NCBI GenBank assembly: GCA_009193035.1
Contig: SWDT01000007.1
Coordinates: forward strand, 186,001-250,000
DNA length: 64,000 nt
Source: Halicephalobus mephisto
Taxonomy: Eukaryota; Nematoda; Chromadorea; Rhabditida; Panagrolaimidae
Direction of reading: 5' to 3'
Shown here: positions 33,787 through 46,689 of the stretch, piece after piece
Layout: each line of letters opens with the position of its first letter
Position numbering within the stretch: position 1 is the first letter of the stretch
Notes under the pieces: model-generated
What the model saw: only the letters and a program-made list of their open reading frames with translations
Told to the model about the DNA's origin: nothing
Database searches by the model: none
Position numbers and translations under genes: made by a program

Positions 33787-34046
33787 ATCAACAATAAGTT
33801 TTGAATTAATTGATTGTATTTGTTAGTCGCCCAAGATACCCCCTTATGTCAAAGAGTGTATGCCCGTTTGTTGTTGCATGTTTGAAATTTTCAACAATTT
33901 TTTTCAGGATTTACTGATTTTTTTGAAGTTTTTCGGAGTGTGTGATTGCAAGATTGGTTAAAAACAAAACCAATTTTGAATGGGGGATTTTGTTCTCGAC
34001 TGTGTAAAACTGTTTAATATTCATTATAAAGTTTTGGTCGAAAAAA
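33787..34046. other. 3' region between two convergent genes
   Basis: A 260-bp gap between the exportin stop and the stop of the convergent gene. It probably holds both 3' ends. AATAAG occurs at about 33792; no perfect AATAAA is seen on the plus strand. Confidence 0.4.
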
Positions 34047-34873
34047 TTAGAAATTGGTCAAAACACCGGTCTCGGATGAGAGAGCTCTCTTGAGATCAAC
34101 TCGGAAACAAGTAATTACGTGATCGGATTGAGCATCGACAAAGATTTCTCCTGATTGATATCGGATTATGGCGTATTGGGGCTTTCTTTGACGATTACAG
34201 CAATTACTGCAGATGAATATTAGTTCTCTTTGATTTGTTTTACCTTTGAAAATAAATCTGCATCCTCGAGAATTGTTTTGATTGGAGATAATGAATAGAG
34301 TATCTTTGATGAGATTGTTTTCGTTGCAAGGGATGATCCATAAATGTTCAGGAACGGATTGGAATTGTGATGGTTTGGTACTCCATGGTTGAATAATGTG
34401 GAGTTTTTCGAGTTTTCTTGCTCGTTCTTTGGAATAATCTCTTTCACGTTTTGGTCCTATGGTGTAGGAAGATCTGAGAAGTGGGTCTGGAAAGTACTTT
34501 TGTAAAGTAAAAATAGGAAAAAACTTACTTTTAGGGATGTTCGGGTTGGGGAATTTAGGAAAAATAGGTACATTTGAGATGTTTGAAAATTTTTTTTCCA
34601 GAAGTTCGAATTCGTTTATTTCGCTCTCTTGGGCATCAGAAGATTCAATGGGAGATTCAGAGTTGAAGAAGCGACCTTCTGGAAAAACGGGATGCAGATT
34701 CTTGGAGGATTCTGGATTTCTCAAAAATCCTGGAAAAGTTATTTTTTTAAATTATACTGTTTTTAAAGTAAAAGAAACTTACGATTGACGTCATTCATGA
34801 TGTGAACATTCTCAGAAAAAACTTCAGACTTCAGAAACTGGGATTCTCGATTTCGAAAATTTTCGTTTTTCAT
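34047..34873 (-). CDS. unrecognised protein with CxxCC...HxxxC cysteine pattern
   Basis: Exons 34873-34783, 34729-34529, 34486-34047; 243 residues. Introns are short (53 and 42 nt) with good GT-AG sites; the 42-nt intron keeps frame even if retained. The ATG at 34873 follows a TTTTTTCAG acceptor by 16 nt, compatible with trans-splicing. The N-terminal half is Ser/Pro/Phe-rich and probably disordered; the C-terminal half has CRFIFKGKT, CSNCCNRQRKPQYAIIRY and DHVITC, a layout resembling small zinc-binding DNA-binding folds such as FLYWCH. No nuclear function is proven. Family not recognised. Convergent with the exportin gene. Confidence 0.65.
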
Positions 34874-34899
34874 CGCGATCCTCAAATGTCCTGAAAAAA

Positions 34900-35131
34900 T
34901 TAAAATTCATATATCAAAATCGTTCAATAACTCACAAGGATCATTTTTAATGAATGTATAAGTTGCAATAAGTCAAATTTAAAAAAATAGAATTCAGAAT
35001 CCGATTCAGAAAGCACCTGGGAATTTTTTCAATTTTAGGTGAAATTTCTGAATAAAATTTAACTCTAAATGTTTTCAAATATGACTCCAGCAAATTTTTG
35101 GAAAAAACCAAATAGAAAATATATAAAAATA

Positions 35132-35162
<31 letters not shown>

Positions 35163-35355
35163 CTAGAATAATTTACGTTTTACGAAAGACAGAAAGCAAA
35201 AGAGACAAGTTTGGCCAGCGATTTCTCAGAAAGCGGAAAATTGGTCCCGCGAATTGTGAAATTGAAAAAAAATTAATTTTCAAAAATCAATTTTTTGTAA
35301 TTAATTTAATTTTTATTGTTGGTTATAACTGCATAATTGGTTTTTAAATGAATAA
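34900..35355. other. intergenic, no supported gene
   Basis: AT-rich DNA upstream of the 34873 gene, including a run of AAAATAA repeats near 35120-35160. A 92-codon plus frame at 35069 is low-complexity and unsupported. Confidence 0.5.
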
Positions 35356-35359
35356 TCAG

Positions 35360-36180
35360 CGGTTTTTTAATCAAAGTTGATAAAATTTAAGGTTCAAGTT
35401 TGAAGTCAAAGTTGATTATTAAATTTCGAAATCAAAGTTAAACATAGAATTTCGACTTCAAAGTTGATTATCATGGTTTGAGGTCGAAGTTGGTCATCAA
35501 AGTTAAACATCGAACCTCGACTTCAAAGTTTGAGGTCGAAGTTGGTCAGCAAAGTTAAATTTCGAAGTTGAGCTTCAAAGTTTGAGGTTGAACTTTGATG
35601 AACAGCTTCGACTTCAAAGTTGACCACCAGAGTTTGAGGTCGAAGTTGGTCATCAAAGTTTGATTTCAAAGTTGAGTATTAAAGTCTGAGGTCGAACTTT
35701 GATGAACAAATTCGACTTCAAAGTTGATTATCAAAATTTGAGATTAAAGTTGATCATTAAAGTTCGACTTCAGAGTTTAAGGACGAAGTTGATTATTAAA
35801 GTTCAACTTCAAAATTGAATATTACAGTTTTATGTTAAAGTCAACCATCAAAATTCGAGATTAAAGTTGATCATTAAAGTTCAATATCAAAGTTTGAGGT
35901 CGAAGTTGGTCATCAAAGTTCGACTTCAAAGTTAAGCATTAAAATTTGATGTTGAACCTTGATGATCAACTTTGAAGTCGAACTTTGATGACCAACTTTG
36001 AAGTCGAACTTTGAGGTCGAAGTTAACCATTAAAATCAGTAGTCAAAGTTCAACTTCAAAGTTCGACATCAAATTTTGACGGCCACCTTCGATGTCGAAC
36101 TCTGACTTCCAACTTCGACCTCAAATCCGACGTTGAACGCTGACTTCGAATTTTGCCGATCAACTTCGACAAAACAAAAT
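35360..36180. repeat. minisatellite of AAAGTTCGACTTCAAAGTTG units
   Basis: About 800 bp of alternating TTTGAGGTCGAAGTTGGTCA, AAAGTTCGACTTCAAAGTTG and their partial reverse complements (TCAACTTTGAAGTCGAACTT). The unit is internally self-complementary. The same family recurs at 46710-46960 and in short form near 17060 and 37930. Confidence 0.85.
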
Positions 36181-36479
36181 ACTGATAATTTTGAATCTGA
36201 TTACTGTAAAAATCATTTTTAAAAAGTTTGTTTTTAAGAAATCCAAAATTGGATTTTTTATTTCTGAAGATGACATCAGAAAATAAGTGATGATGACGTC
36301 GACTCCAAATTTGAAAATAAGTACTACAAAATTATTTTTTTAAACATTTCAAAAGTAGATGAAGCCGCATTTGGTCAGATGAAGATGACGATGTTGAAAA
36401 AATCATTTTTAAGAAAGTCTCGAAAATTCTGAAGCTACTTTTAACCACATTCTATTGGTTTCAGATGACGATGGTCAAA

Positions 36480-36960
36480 GTAAAGTGATGACGTCATTAC
36501 TGAATGTCAAAGATAATATTTAAAAAAAATTTATTTTTAAAAAACTCTGAAGTTGATTCAAAATCGAACTTTTTTGAATATCAAAAATGGTGTTCCAAAT
36601 ATTGCAATTGTGACGTCATTACTGAATGTCAAAGATGATATTTTAAAAAATTTATTTTCAAAAACTCTGAAACTAATCCAAAATCGAACTTTTTTGAATA
36701 TCAAAAATGATGTTCAAAATATTGCAATTGTGACGTCATTATTGAATGTCAAAGATTATATTTAAAAAAATTTATTTTCAAAAACTCTGAAGTTGATTCA
36801 AAATCAAACATGATGTTCAAAATACAATAATGATGACGTCATTACTGAATGTCAAAGATGATATTTAAAAAAATTTATTTTCAAAAATTCTGAAAATAAT
36901 CCAAAATCAAACATGATGTTCAAAATACAGTAACAATGACACCAGTTTCCAAAATGTGGC
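36480..36960. repeat. four-copy repeat carrying TGACGTCA sites
   Basis: Copies of a roughly 103-122-bp unit with TGACGTCATTACTGAATGTC. The palindrome TGACGTCA, a consensus CREB/ATF site, occurs at 36489, 36611, 36731 and 36834. A binding role is not shown; conservation may simply reflect repeat copying. Confidence 0.8.
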
Positions 36961-37720
36961 TTCTAAAAATGCCTTTCTCGTGAATTCTGAAGTTGATTTT
37001 AATCCAAAATTTCTTTAATTTTTAAAAATTAAAGATATTTCTTTTTAAAAATTAAAAATTTTTTTAATTTCAAAAAATTAAAAATTTTCGAACATTTAAA
37101 ATTAATTTAATTTTTAAAAATTAAAAATATTTCTTTTTAAAAATTTAAAATTAATTTTTTCGAACATATTGTTGAAACTGCAGCACTGATGACGTAGATC
37201 CATTTTTCTTCTTTTTGAATGCGATTTATTAGGCATATTTCAATCTGATGTGACTTCAACAAAGTACTTTAATTTAAAAAGTAATTTTTTACATAAAAAA
37301 ATCATTTTTTAAAAATTAAAAAAAATTTATTCTTAAAAAAATTATTTTTTAAAAATTAAAAAAAATTTTTTACATAAAAAAATTATTTTTTAAAAGTTAA
37401 AAAAATTTTTTTACATAAAAAAATCATTTTTTAAAAGTTAAAAAAATTTATTCTTAAAAAATAAAAAAGTACTTTTTTTACAACGAAATAAAAAATCATT
37501 TTCTAAATTTATTTTTAAAAGTAAAATTAAAAATCTTTTTAGAATTAAAAAAAATTAAATAAACTAAAAATTTATTTTTCAAAATTAAAGAAAAGTTATT
37601 TTTAAAAATTCAAAAAAGCATCTGGAATTTTTTAGAATTTGTCGACATGATCGAAAATAAAAAACCCAAAAACGAAATTGTCTCGAAATTAAATCAAATT
37701 TTTTTCGAAAATTTAATTCG
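36961..37720. other. A/T low-complexity DNA
   Basis: AAAAATTAAAAA runs with a less biased stretch at 37180-37260. No gene is seen. Confidence 0.6.
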
Positions 37721-37724
37721 AAAT

Positions 37725-38225
37725 CAGTGTTGTGTATTATCAAAGTCGACAAAATTTGAAATTAAAATAAAAATTTTTCGTGTTGAGAAATTTTTGAAAT
37801 TAAAATTACAATTTTTGGTTTTTTTTATTACAAAAGGTTATACTTTATTTTACCTAACTTTTTTCGATTTAGACTTGATTTGTGAGTTATGTCTTAACAC
37901 GAAAATTTCCTTTTATTTTTATCAAAGTTGATGATCAAAGTTCAAATTAAAATTAGAATTTTCCATTTTAAAAAGGTGGACTTTGTCTTATTTGACTTTT
38001 CTCGATTTAGACTAGACTTATAAAGTGTGTCTTAACACGAAAATTTGGCATTTATTTTTATCAAAGTTCAAAGTTAAAATTTGAATTTTTCGTGTTCAGA
38101 AATTTTTGATTTTTTTTATTTTAAAAAGTTATACTTTATTTTACTTAACTTTTTTCGATCTAGACTAGACTTATGGGATGTGTCTTAACACGAAAAAGTC
38201 GAAATTTCATAATATCAAAGTCGAT
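37725..38225. repeat. three-copy repeat with TTAACACGAAAA ends
   Basis: Three copies of a roughly 130-180-bp unit containing AAAAGTTATACTTTATTTTA, TCGATCTAGACTAGACTTAT and GTGTCTTAACACGAAAA. A fourth copy is at about 17090-17210 and the end motif recurs near 46690 and 47140. Confidence 0.75.
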
Positions 38226-39780
38226 AATCAAAATTCAAAGTCGAAATTCTAATTTTCCATGTTAAGATTCAACTTGTAAATTATTTTTAAATTTAAAAAA
38301 TTTTAAAAATTTTCGATAATTAAATATTTTAGAATTTTAAATATTTTTAATAATTAAATATTTTAGAACTTTTAAATATTTTTAATAATTAAATATTTTA
38401 GAATTTTAAAAATCCCCTTTTTTATTATTTTTCCGATTTTTTAATAAAATGAAGGCCAGATTGACGTCTAATCCTCTTAAATTTTGGATCTAAAATTACA
38501 AATTTTCTGAGACGAAAATAATAAAATCGACAAAAATGGCGTTTTCGGAGGATTTGGATGACGTCAAAATCAAGACCAAAGAAAATTCAAAGGTCAAACG
38601 AGATTCAGAGGTTTCAAAATAAAAAAACTCAAATCTCTTCGTTTTTAATTTTTACTTGGATACTGTATATTTCATTTTTTATAAAATTAAAAAAATTAGA
38701 AAATAAAAAAAAACAATTTTTAAAAATTAAAAAAAAAAAATAATTTTTATAATTTTAAAAATTAAAAAAAATAATTTTTATAAATTTAAAAATTAAAAAA
38801 AATAATTTTTGTAAATTTTTAAATTTAAAAAAAATAATTTTGTAAATTTTTAAATTAAAAAAAAATAATTTTTATAAATTCGAAAATAAAAAAAATTTAT
38901 AAATTTTTAAATTTAAAAAAAAATGATTTTTGTAAATTTAAAAAATAATTTTATAAGTTTAGAAATTAAATAATTTTAGAAATTTAAAAAATTTAAAATA
39001 AATTTTGAAATTTATTTTTTTTTCCAAAAAAATCTAAAATTAAATAAAAAAAATAATTTTAGAATTTTTTACGGAAATTTGACACTTTTAAAATTACGAC
39101 TTGTATCACAAAAGTAAATAATTGTAGCTTTTTAGTAAATACAGTAATAGACATCTCCAGAAAGTCCCAAAACGCAAAAATATTTCACTTATCCATTTTC
39201 CGATAAATTTCTGGAAAAGTTGAAATTTTTTGCGTTTTTGAAATTCTGAATTTATTCGAAGATTAAAAATAATAATAAATTTTTAGAAATAGAAAAATAT
39301 CGAAATTTAGGAATTTTAAAAAAAATAAGAAAATTCTGATTTTGTTTGAAATTAAAAAAATACGAAAATTTCGAATTTGTTTTTAAAATTAAAAAAGTAT
39401 AAAAATTTAGGAATTTTTTGAAATTAAAAAATACGAAAATTTCGAATTTATTTTTAAAATTAAAAAAGTATAAAAATTTAGGAATTTTTTGAAATTAAAA
39501 AATACGAGAATTCCGAATTTATTTTTAAAATTAAAAAATACGAAAAATTCGAATTAAAAATTACGAAAAATTCGAATTTATTTTTAAAATTAAAAAAGTA
39601 TAAAAATTTAAGAATTTTTTGAAATAAGAAATACGAGAATTCCGAATTTATTTTTAAAATTAAAAAATACGAAAAATTCGAATTAAAAATTACGAAAATT
39701 TCGAATTTATTTTTGAAATTAAAAAAGTATAAAAATTCTGCATTTATTTTTAAAATTAAAAAATACGAAAATTGTGATTA
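38226..39780. other. AT desert with TACGAAAATTTCGAATTTAT tandem repeats
   Basis: About 39300-39770 holds degenerate roughly 60-bp units (AAAATACGAAAATTTCGAAT). A 28-codon ATG frame at about 38536 (MAFSEDLDDVKIKTKENSKV) stands out in composition but is too short to call. The rest is A/T low complexity. Confidence 0.55.
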
Positions 39781-40585
39781 AAACTCTTTTAGAAGCTCCT
39801 GGTTACCATGGCTGTGATGCCAATTTTGGAATCTTTGTCATCTAGAAAAATTAAACTTTGAAGTGCATGTCTGAAATTTTTAATTTTCTTTAGTAAAGTT
39901 TCCCTGAGGCAATTACACGAAAAATCAGTAATTTTTGATTTTAGAATAAAAAACTGAAAACAAATGATTTTTGAAATTTCCAATTTTTCAAGTTCTATAA
40001 AAATTAAAATTATAGTAATTTTTAAATTTTGGAAGTTTTAAATTTTCTAAAATTTATTTAAAATTAGTTTTTTTTTAAATTTCTAAAATTTGTTTAAAAA
40101 TAATTTTATAAAAAAATTTATTTTTTTAAGTTTCTAAAATTTGTTTAAAAATAATTTTATAAAAAATTTATTTTTTTAAGTTTCTAAAATTTGTTTAAAA
40201 ATAATTTTATAAAAAATTTATTTTTTTGTTCTAAAATTTGTTTAAATTAATTTTGCACCATTTGTTTTTAATTTAAAAAATGTCATGATTTTTAGAAGTC
40301 CCCAAATGTCAAAAACCCCATAAAAATAATTATTTTAGTATGTTTTAAAAATAGTTTTTTTCACGGATCACATCATTGTCGGACTCCCTCGCTACGACTT
40401 CCGTTTTTTGGATTCCAAAAATCCCAAAAGAAAAATGAAACTTGTTTGGCTCTTTGATGATTTATTTTATCCGACTTCCTTTGGCCATAGAAGTTTCTTT
40501 TTTTAGAAATCTATAGTTTTGTTTCTAACTTCGGATGTCCTTAAGGCTTAAGCCAGACCAATGATATCACTCCTGGCAAAGCCCA
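39781..40585. other. AT-rich DNA, one small open frame
   Basis: A 64-codon minus frame (39789-39983) includes NCLRETLL and the heptamer CCTGAGG at 39903. I cannot support it as a gene. About 40040-40240 repeats AAGTTTCTAAAATTTGTTTA. About 40360-40590 is less AT-rich with no recognisable gene. Confidence 0.45.
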
Positions 40586-40589
40586 AAGT

Positions 40590-41345
40590 ACTTTCGAAGT
40601 TTAATTTTCTCTCAAGTCTATAAAAAGATCGACATCAAAGTCAAAGTCGCAACCTGCGCGCAGCATTTCGGCAAATAAATCAACATCAAAACCGAAATCG
40701 AAATTCGCAACCTGCATGCAGCATTTTGGGAGATAAATCAACATCAAAGTCAAATTCGCAACTTGCGTGCAGCATTTTGGGAGATAAATCAACATCAAAA
40801 CCGAAATAAAACTTGCAACCTGCGTGCAGCATTTTGGGAGATAAATCAACATCAAAATCACATCTGCAGTTTGCGTGCAAAATTCTAGCAAATCAATTGA
40901 AACTTTTATATTTATGGCTTTGAAATCTAAGAAAAATCTATAGCTTGCACGTAATGTCTAGATAGATAGACATCATAGTCAAAGTCAAGTCTGCAGCTTA
41001 TGCGCAGCATTAGAAGAGATCACCTGACATTAAAGTCAAATCTGTAGTTCTAACATTTAAACAGACCAGTTGACATCAAAACTAAATCTGCAGCTTGGGC
41101 GCAGTATTCTGACATATAGATCAAAATCATAATCAAAGTCAAATCTGCAGCTTGGGCGCAGTATTCTGATATATAGATCAACATCATAATCAAAGTTAAA
41201 TCTTCACTTTACGCGCAGTATTCTGACATATAGATCAAAATCATAATCAAAGTTAAATCTTCACTTTACGCGTAGTATTCTGGCATATAGATCAACATCA
41301 TAATCAAAACTAAATCTGCAGCTTGCGCGCAATGTTCGGGAAGCT
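40590..41345. repeat. roughly 60-bp tandem repeat of the GCGCGCAA family
   Basis: About eleven units: the first five carry ACCTGCGCGCAGCATTTCGG-type sequence and GATAAATCAACATCAAA; later ones carry GCTTGGGCGCAGTATTCTGA. The near-60-bp period keeps minus-strand frames open (96 and 64 codons). Related direct repeats lie at 50130-50600 and the foldback at 49239-49638. Confidence 0.85.
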
Positions 41346-41620
41346 TACTCGATTGCTATGTAAAAATTTATGTTGATTTTGATGCCGACTGTTTTCTGGA
41401 CCTCGTTATTGAAACAAAAAATGCATTAAAAAATAAAACTGACAATGGCATTTTAAAGATAAAGTAAACATGTTTTTTGAGTTTCTGCATCATAATTTCA
41501 TGAATAAAAAAGAAGATTCATCACTGACTTCCGAATATGGGTCATTTTTGAAATTTGTTTTAAAAAATGAACTTATTTCCTGAAAGTTTGGGTTACGATT
41601 TTTAGAATATGTTACACAAA
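41346..41620. other. intergenic, nothing seen
   Basis: AT-rich, no feature supported. Confidence 0.5.
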
Positions 41621-41629
41621 AAAGTACAT

Positions 41630-42680
41630 TAAAACTGTTGTAATGTATGAGGTACATTGTATTTGATATACCGGTATATTGAATATAGTACATTGATATC
41701 ATAGTTAATTCATCGATAAGTTAAATATCATGTACGAGATACATTGGAGTCGTTTGAATACACCGGTATATTGAATACAGTGCACCTATACTATACTTAA
41801 TGTATCGATATATGAAATATAATGTATCTGATACATCGGAGTCGTTTGAATATGTTGATACGTTGAATGTAGTGCACCTATGCTATACTTAATGTATCAA
41901 TATATAAAGTACAATGTATCAGATACATTGAGGTCGTTTTAATATACTGATATATTGAATATAGTGCATTGATATTGCACCTAATGTATCAATATATAAA
42001 GTACCATGTATCAGATACATCGGAGTCATTTTAATGTACCAGTATATTGAATATAGTACACCTATATTATACTTAATGTATCAATATATAAAGTACCATG
42101 TATCTGATACATCGGAGTCGTTTGAATATGTTGATACGTTGAATACATTGCATTGATATCATAGTTAATGTATCGATATATGAAATATAACGCGTTGGAT
42201 ATATCAGAACTGTTTTAAACGTATTGATATAGGGATTACAAAGCATCTATATCAACTTAATGTGTCTGGTACATTATATACAATGCTTCTGATACGTCAG
42301 AGCCATTACAGTGCATCGATACTTTGAATACAGTACATTGATATCATAGTTAATGTATCGATATATGAAATATAACGCGTTGGATATATCAGAACTGTTT
42401 TAAACGTATTGATATAGCGATTACAATACATCTATATCAACTTAATGTGTCTGGTACATTATATACAATGCTTCTGATACGTCAGAGCCATTACAGTGTA
42501 TCGATACGTTGAATACAATACACCGATGTAAACTTAATGTACCGACATATTAATGTTGCTTTAATGTACTGGATATATTGAATACAATACACCGATATTG
42601 TGGTTAATATATCGATACACAAAATACAATGTATCGGATATATCAGAACTGTTTTAATGTATCTACACATTGCATGCCAT
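41630..42680. repeat. roughly 90-110-bp tandem repeat rich in GTATC/GATAC
   Basis: About ten degenerate copies built from TAATGTATCGATATATGAAA, ATGTATCAGATACATCGGAG and ATATTGAATATAGTACATTG. Most submotifs are near-palindromic, so either strand could fold. Two nearly identical copies of about 180 bp lie at about 42150-42310 and 42345-42495. Confidence 0.85.
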
Positions 42681-43610
42681 GCACTTTTTTGTAGGAGGTT
42701 TTGCAATCTTCTAGACATACATAAACATCGGAACTTAGACTCTCAACTGGAACTCAAAAATTTACAAAATTCCTCTCGAGACCAGTTTTTAAAAATTTTT
42801 ACAATTACTTTTTTAAATTTTAAAATTTTAATAATTATTTTTTAAATTTTCAAATTTTTGGTCCTGACTGGAAAGTTTCGAAATTCCTCTCCAGACCATT
42901 TTTTAAAATTTTTATAATTATTTTTTTTTAAATTTTTGATCTTGACTGGAGAATTTTGAAATATTTTTGTTTTTAGAAAATTAAAAATTTCTTAATTTCT
43001 AGTCCTGACTGGAAAGCTTCAAAATTCCTCTCAAGACCATTTTTTTTATTTTTATAATTATTTTTTTTAAATTTTTGGTCCTGATTGGAGAATTTTGAAA
43101 TTTTTAAACATTTTTGTTTTTAGAAAATTTCCTAATTTCTGGTTTTAATAGGAAATTCGAGAAATTTTTCTCGAGATAATTGGTTTCGGAATTTCGTCAG
43201 AAAAAAATTTTAATATGATTATAAATTATTTTTTGCGGACTGTTTTTGTTCTTAATTGCTCTGACGTCATTTGACCCGGATCAGAAAAAACGAAAATTAA
43301 CGATTATTAAATTCAAAAATGAACTAAAAAATAATTAACGAATTTTTTTAAGTTTATTTTTTTAAAAATCCACAAAAATTAATTCCAAATTTGGTTATTT
43401 TTGAATTAAAAATAAACTTGAATATTTTGTCAACAATTTTGAAAAATAATGTTTTTCCGGAACGAGATCGTACTGTCATAAAAGCGGAAGGGGGCGTTGT
43501 TGCGAAATTATCTCGAGACGATTTTTCGAAATAGTTTGTTTTGTTTTTAAAAAATTCAAAATTTTTTATTTGATCCTTCAAAAATTCTAAAATTATTAAA
43601 AGTAAAATTT
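42681..43610. repeat. degenerate TTTTTGGTCCTGACTGGA repeat, then AT-rich DNA
   Basis: About 42760-43180 holds four diverged copies of TTGGTCCTGACTGGAAAG plus AAATTCCTCTCCAGACCA. The rest is AT-rich with no gene. Confidence 0.6.
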
Positions 43611-43619
43611 ATATAAAAA

Positions 43620-44280
43620 GTTGGAAAATTTTAGAATTTTGAATTCCAAAAATTTAATGAGATTCTGAAAAATTCTGGAAAATTTCTGAAATTGTTAAAT
43701 TTCAAAAAAATTCAAAAATAAAAATTTCCAGAATTTCGAATTGGATTCTGGAGAATTTTAAAAATTTAATAAAATTCTGAAGGATTCTGGAAGACTTCTG
43801 AAGTTGTTAAATCTTTAAGAAATTCAAAAATAAAAATTTTCAGAATTCCGAATTGGATTCTGGAGAATTTTAAAAATTTAATAAGATTCTGAAAAATTCT
43901 GGAAAATTTCTGAAATTGTTAAATTTAAAAAAAATTCAAAAATAAAAATTTATAAGAAATTTCTGAAAATATCTGAATTTTCTTTGATTTTAAATGATTC
44001 TAAAAAAGTTTACCGATATTCAAAAATTTTTGATTTTTTGTTAAATTTAAAATTTTTGATTTCTTATTAAATTTAAAATTTTTGATTTCTTATTAAATTT
44101 AAAATTTTTGATTTCTTATTAAATTTAAAATTTTCGATTTCTTATTAAATTAAAAATTTTTGATTTCTTATCAAATTAAAAATTTTTGATTTTTTGTTAA
44201 ATTAAAATTTTTGATTTCTTATTAAATTTAAAATTTTTGATTTTTTATTTAATTTAAAATTTTCGATTTTTTGTTAAATT
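43620..44280. repeat. two tandem arrays
   Basis: About 43640-43980: three roughly 120-bp units (AATTGGATTCTGGAGAATTT). About 44035-44280: about ten 24-25-bp units (AATTTTTGATTTCTTATTAA). Confidence 0.8.
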
Positions 44281-44610
44281 CAAAAACAAAAACATGGATG
44301 CCGTAAAAGTTCCCCGTATTATCTCAACTTTGCCTGAGGGCAAGTTCTTTGAATGGAAGTTTACTCGAGAGTCGGTTTTCGATGACCTTTGGCGATGACG
44401 TAATTGGATGAATATCAAAATTTTCGTCGAATTTCATTTATTGTTTTCAAGCTTTTAAAATTTTTTATTTAAAATCCAAAAATGGAAATTTGGAAGTTAA
44501 AAATAGAAAAAACTTGGATTACTTAAGTTTCCGTCAGAATTAATTCAGGAAAAAAATAAACAAAGATGAGAGTGGGTTCGATTTTGAAAGAACTTTTTTG
44601 GCAACGGAAA
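44281..44610. other. GC island with a 34-codon open frame
   Basis: ATG at 44294 opens 34 codons (MDAVKVPRIISTLPEGKFFE...) to TGA. It contains CCTGAGG at 44333 within TTGCC-TGAG-GGCAA, a small stem. No splice or promoter evidence; product unknown. Confidence 0.25.
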
Positions 44611-45540
44611 CGGGCTAAAAATAAATTTTAAAGTTATTTATAAATTTATTATTAAAAATAGAAAAAAATAAAAAAAAATTAATTTAAAAAATTAGAAAAA
44701 ATAAATTTTAAAAAATAAGAAAAAGATAAATTTTAAAGTTATTTATAAATTTATTATTAAAAATAGAAAAAAAAAGGAAAAATAAAAAAAATAGAGAAAA
44801 AATAAATTTTAAAAAATAAGGAAAAATAAGAAAAAATAAATTTAAAAAAAATAAAATAAATTTTAAGGTTATTTATAAATTTATTATTAAAAATAGAAAA
44901 AAATAAAAAAATAGAGAAAAAATAAATTTTAAAAAATAAGGAAAAATAAGAAAAAATAAATTTTAAGGTTATTTATAAATTTATTATTAAAAATAAAAAA
45001 AAATAAAAAAATAGAGAAAAAATAAATTTTTAAAAATAAAAAAAAATAAGAAAAAAATTTTTAAAGTTATTTATAAATTTATTATTAAAAATAGAAAAAA
45101 AATAAAAAAGTGGAGAAAAAATAAATTTTAAAAATAAAAAAGAATAAATTTTTAGAAATAAAGAAAAAAATAAATTTTTTAAAAACTTTAAAATTTTCTT
45201 ATTTTTAGTTTAAACAAATTGCTTAATTTTTATTGCTCGAAAGTTGTAAAATGTAATGAATTTTAAATTTGTTATTTTTTTTCTAAAGTTTTGTTTTTCA
45301 AATTTAAAAAAAAATTTGTTTTTTAACTTTTTAGAATTTTTAAAAATTTTCTAATTTTTCTAATTTTTTTAATTTTTAGTTTTTTTTAACTTTTTAGGAT
45401 TTTTAGAATTTTTAAAAATTTTCTAATTTTTTTAATTTTTAGTTTTTTTAATTTTTAAAAAAAATTGTTTTTTAAGTTTTTAAGTTTTTTATTTTTAAAT
45501 TTTTTACTTTTTTATTTTTTATTTTTAAACTTTATAGCCC
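44611..45540. repeat. A-rich roughly 100-bp tandem repeat and T-rich flank
   Basis: Five units with AAGTTATTTATAAATTTATT and ATTAAAAATAGAAAAAAATA at about 44620-45180, then T-rich low complexity. Confidence 0.75.
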
Positions 45541-46680
45541 AAATTAAATCCCCAAAAATGAAAATTTGCGGTGGCGAGAGATTTCGAAAAGACCCCCGAC
45601 TGTAAGCGTAGGCTTATTTAGAATTTCGTTTTCAAAAATGAATAAATTCGGATGTCCATTTTCCCACGCCATTCAAGCTCCAATTACTGTCATTCCAAAA
45701 GTTAGAAAAAATTAAATATTTCATTTTTCAAAAAAAATTTAAAAATTAACAATTTTTGAAATTTTTATAAAAAATTTAAAATTCATTTTTTTTTAATTTT
45801 ATAAAAAATAAAAAATTTAAAATTTATTTTTTTTTAAAATTTTATAAAAAATAAAAAATTTAAAATATATTTTTTTTGATTTTAAATTTTTTTGGTTTCA
45901 GATGTCGATTGTAAGTTTTTAATGAATTCTGGAATTTGAAAAATTAATAAGAATTCTAGAAGATTCCATGGGATTTTGGAATGTTGTTAGAATTTTCAAA
46001 AACTTTCGAAAAATTTCTGGAAATTTTCCAGGAAATTCTACTGCATTCTAGAAACTTTAATATTTTCAACTTTTTTAATATTTTTCATTTTTAATTTTTA
46101 ATATTTTTAATATTATTTATTTTTAATATTTTTAGTTTTTTTTAAATATTTTTGATTTTTAGTATTTTTAATTTTTGATATTTTTAAATATTTTTCACTT
46201 TTTAAAATATTTTTAATTTTTTAAAATATTTTTCATTTTTTAAAATATTTTTCATTTTTTAAAATATTTTTCACTTTTTAAAATATTTTTTATTTTTTTA
46301 AAATATTTTTAGTTTTTTATTTTTTTAAATATTTTAAATTTAAATTTTTTATTTTTTTTAAACGTTGCATAAAATTGTGAAATCCTTGGGAACTTTGCTT
46401 CGGATTTTTGGAGATTCCACAATCTGTTGCTAGATTCCTTAATGTTCCAAAAACTCCCACCAAATTTTATTTCTCTAAAATTGCAAAAATTATGACGTAA
46501 AAGTCGGAAAACAAAAGTGAGGTCGACCTCCAGGTGCTTCGGTTTGTGAAAGTAGACGGAATTTGACGTCGAAATTTGAACTTTCTGTACTCGAACATGA
46601 ATGAGTCACGGTTTATTCGAAAATTTTTGGTTATTTTTATCAACTTGAGTAAGATAGATTTCAAAAATAGAAGAAATTTG
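45541..46680. other. AT desert with small islands
   Basis: The island 45545-45715 has two short ATG frames (15 and 25 codons) that I cannot support. About 46070-46330 is TTTTTAAAATATTTTTCATT low complexity. The island 46360-46640 has a 65-codon minus frame without further support. Confidence 0.45.
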
Positions 46681-46689
46681 AGAATGTTG

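Noticed and set aside
40601..40891. 96-codon cysteine-containing minus frame
   Set aside because: Produced by the near-60-bp period of the tandem repeat; no conserved protein is seen.
41630..42680. CRISPR array
   Set aside because: The repeats are degenerate, contiguous and without unique spacers, in a eukaryotic context; the same holds for all other arrays here.
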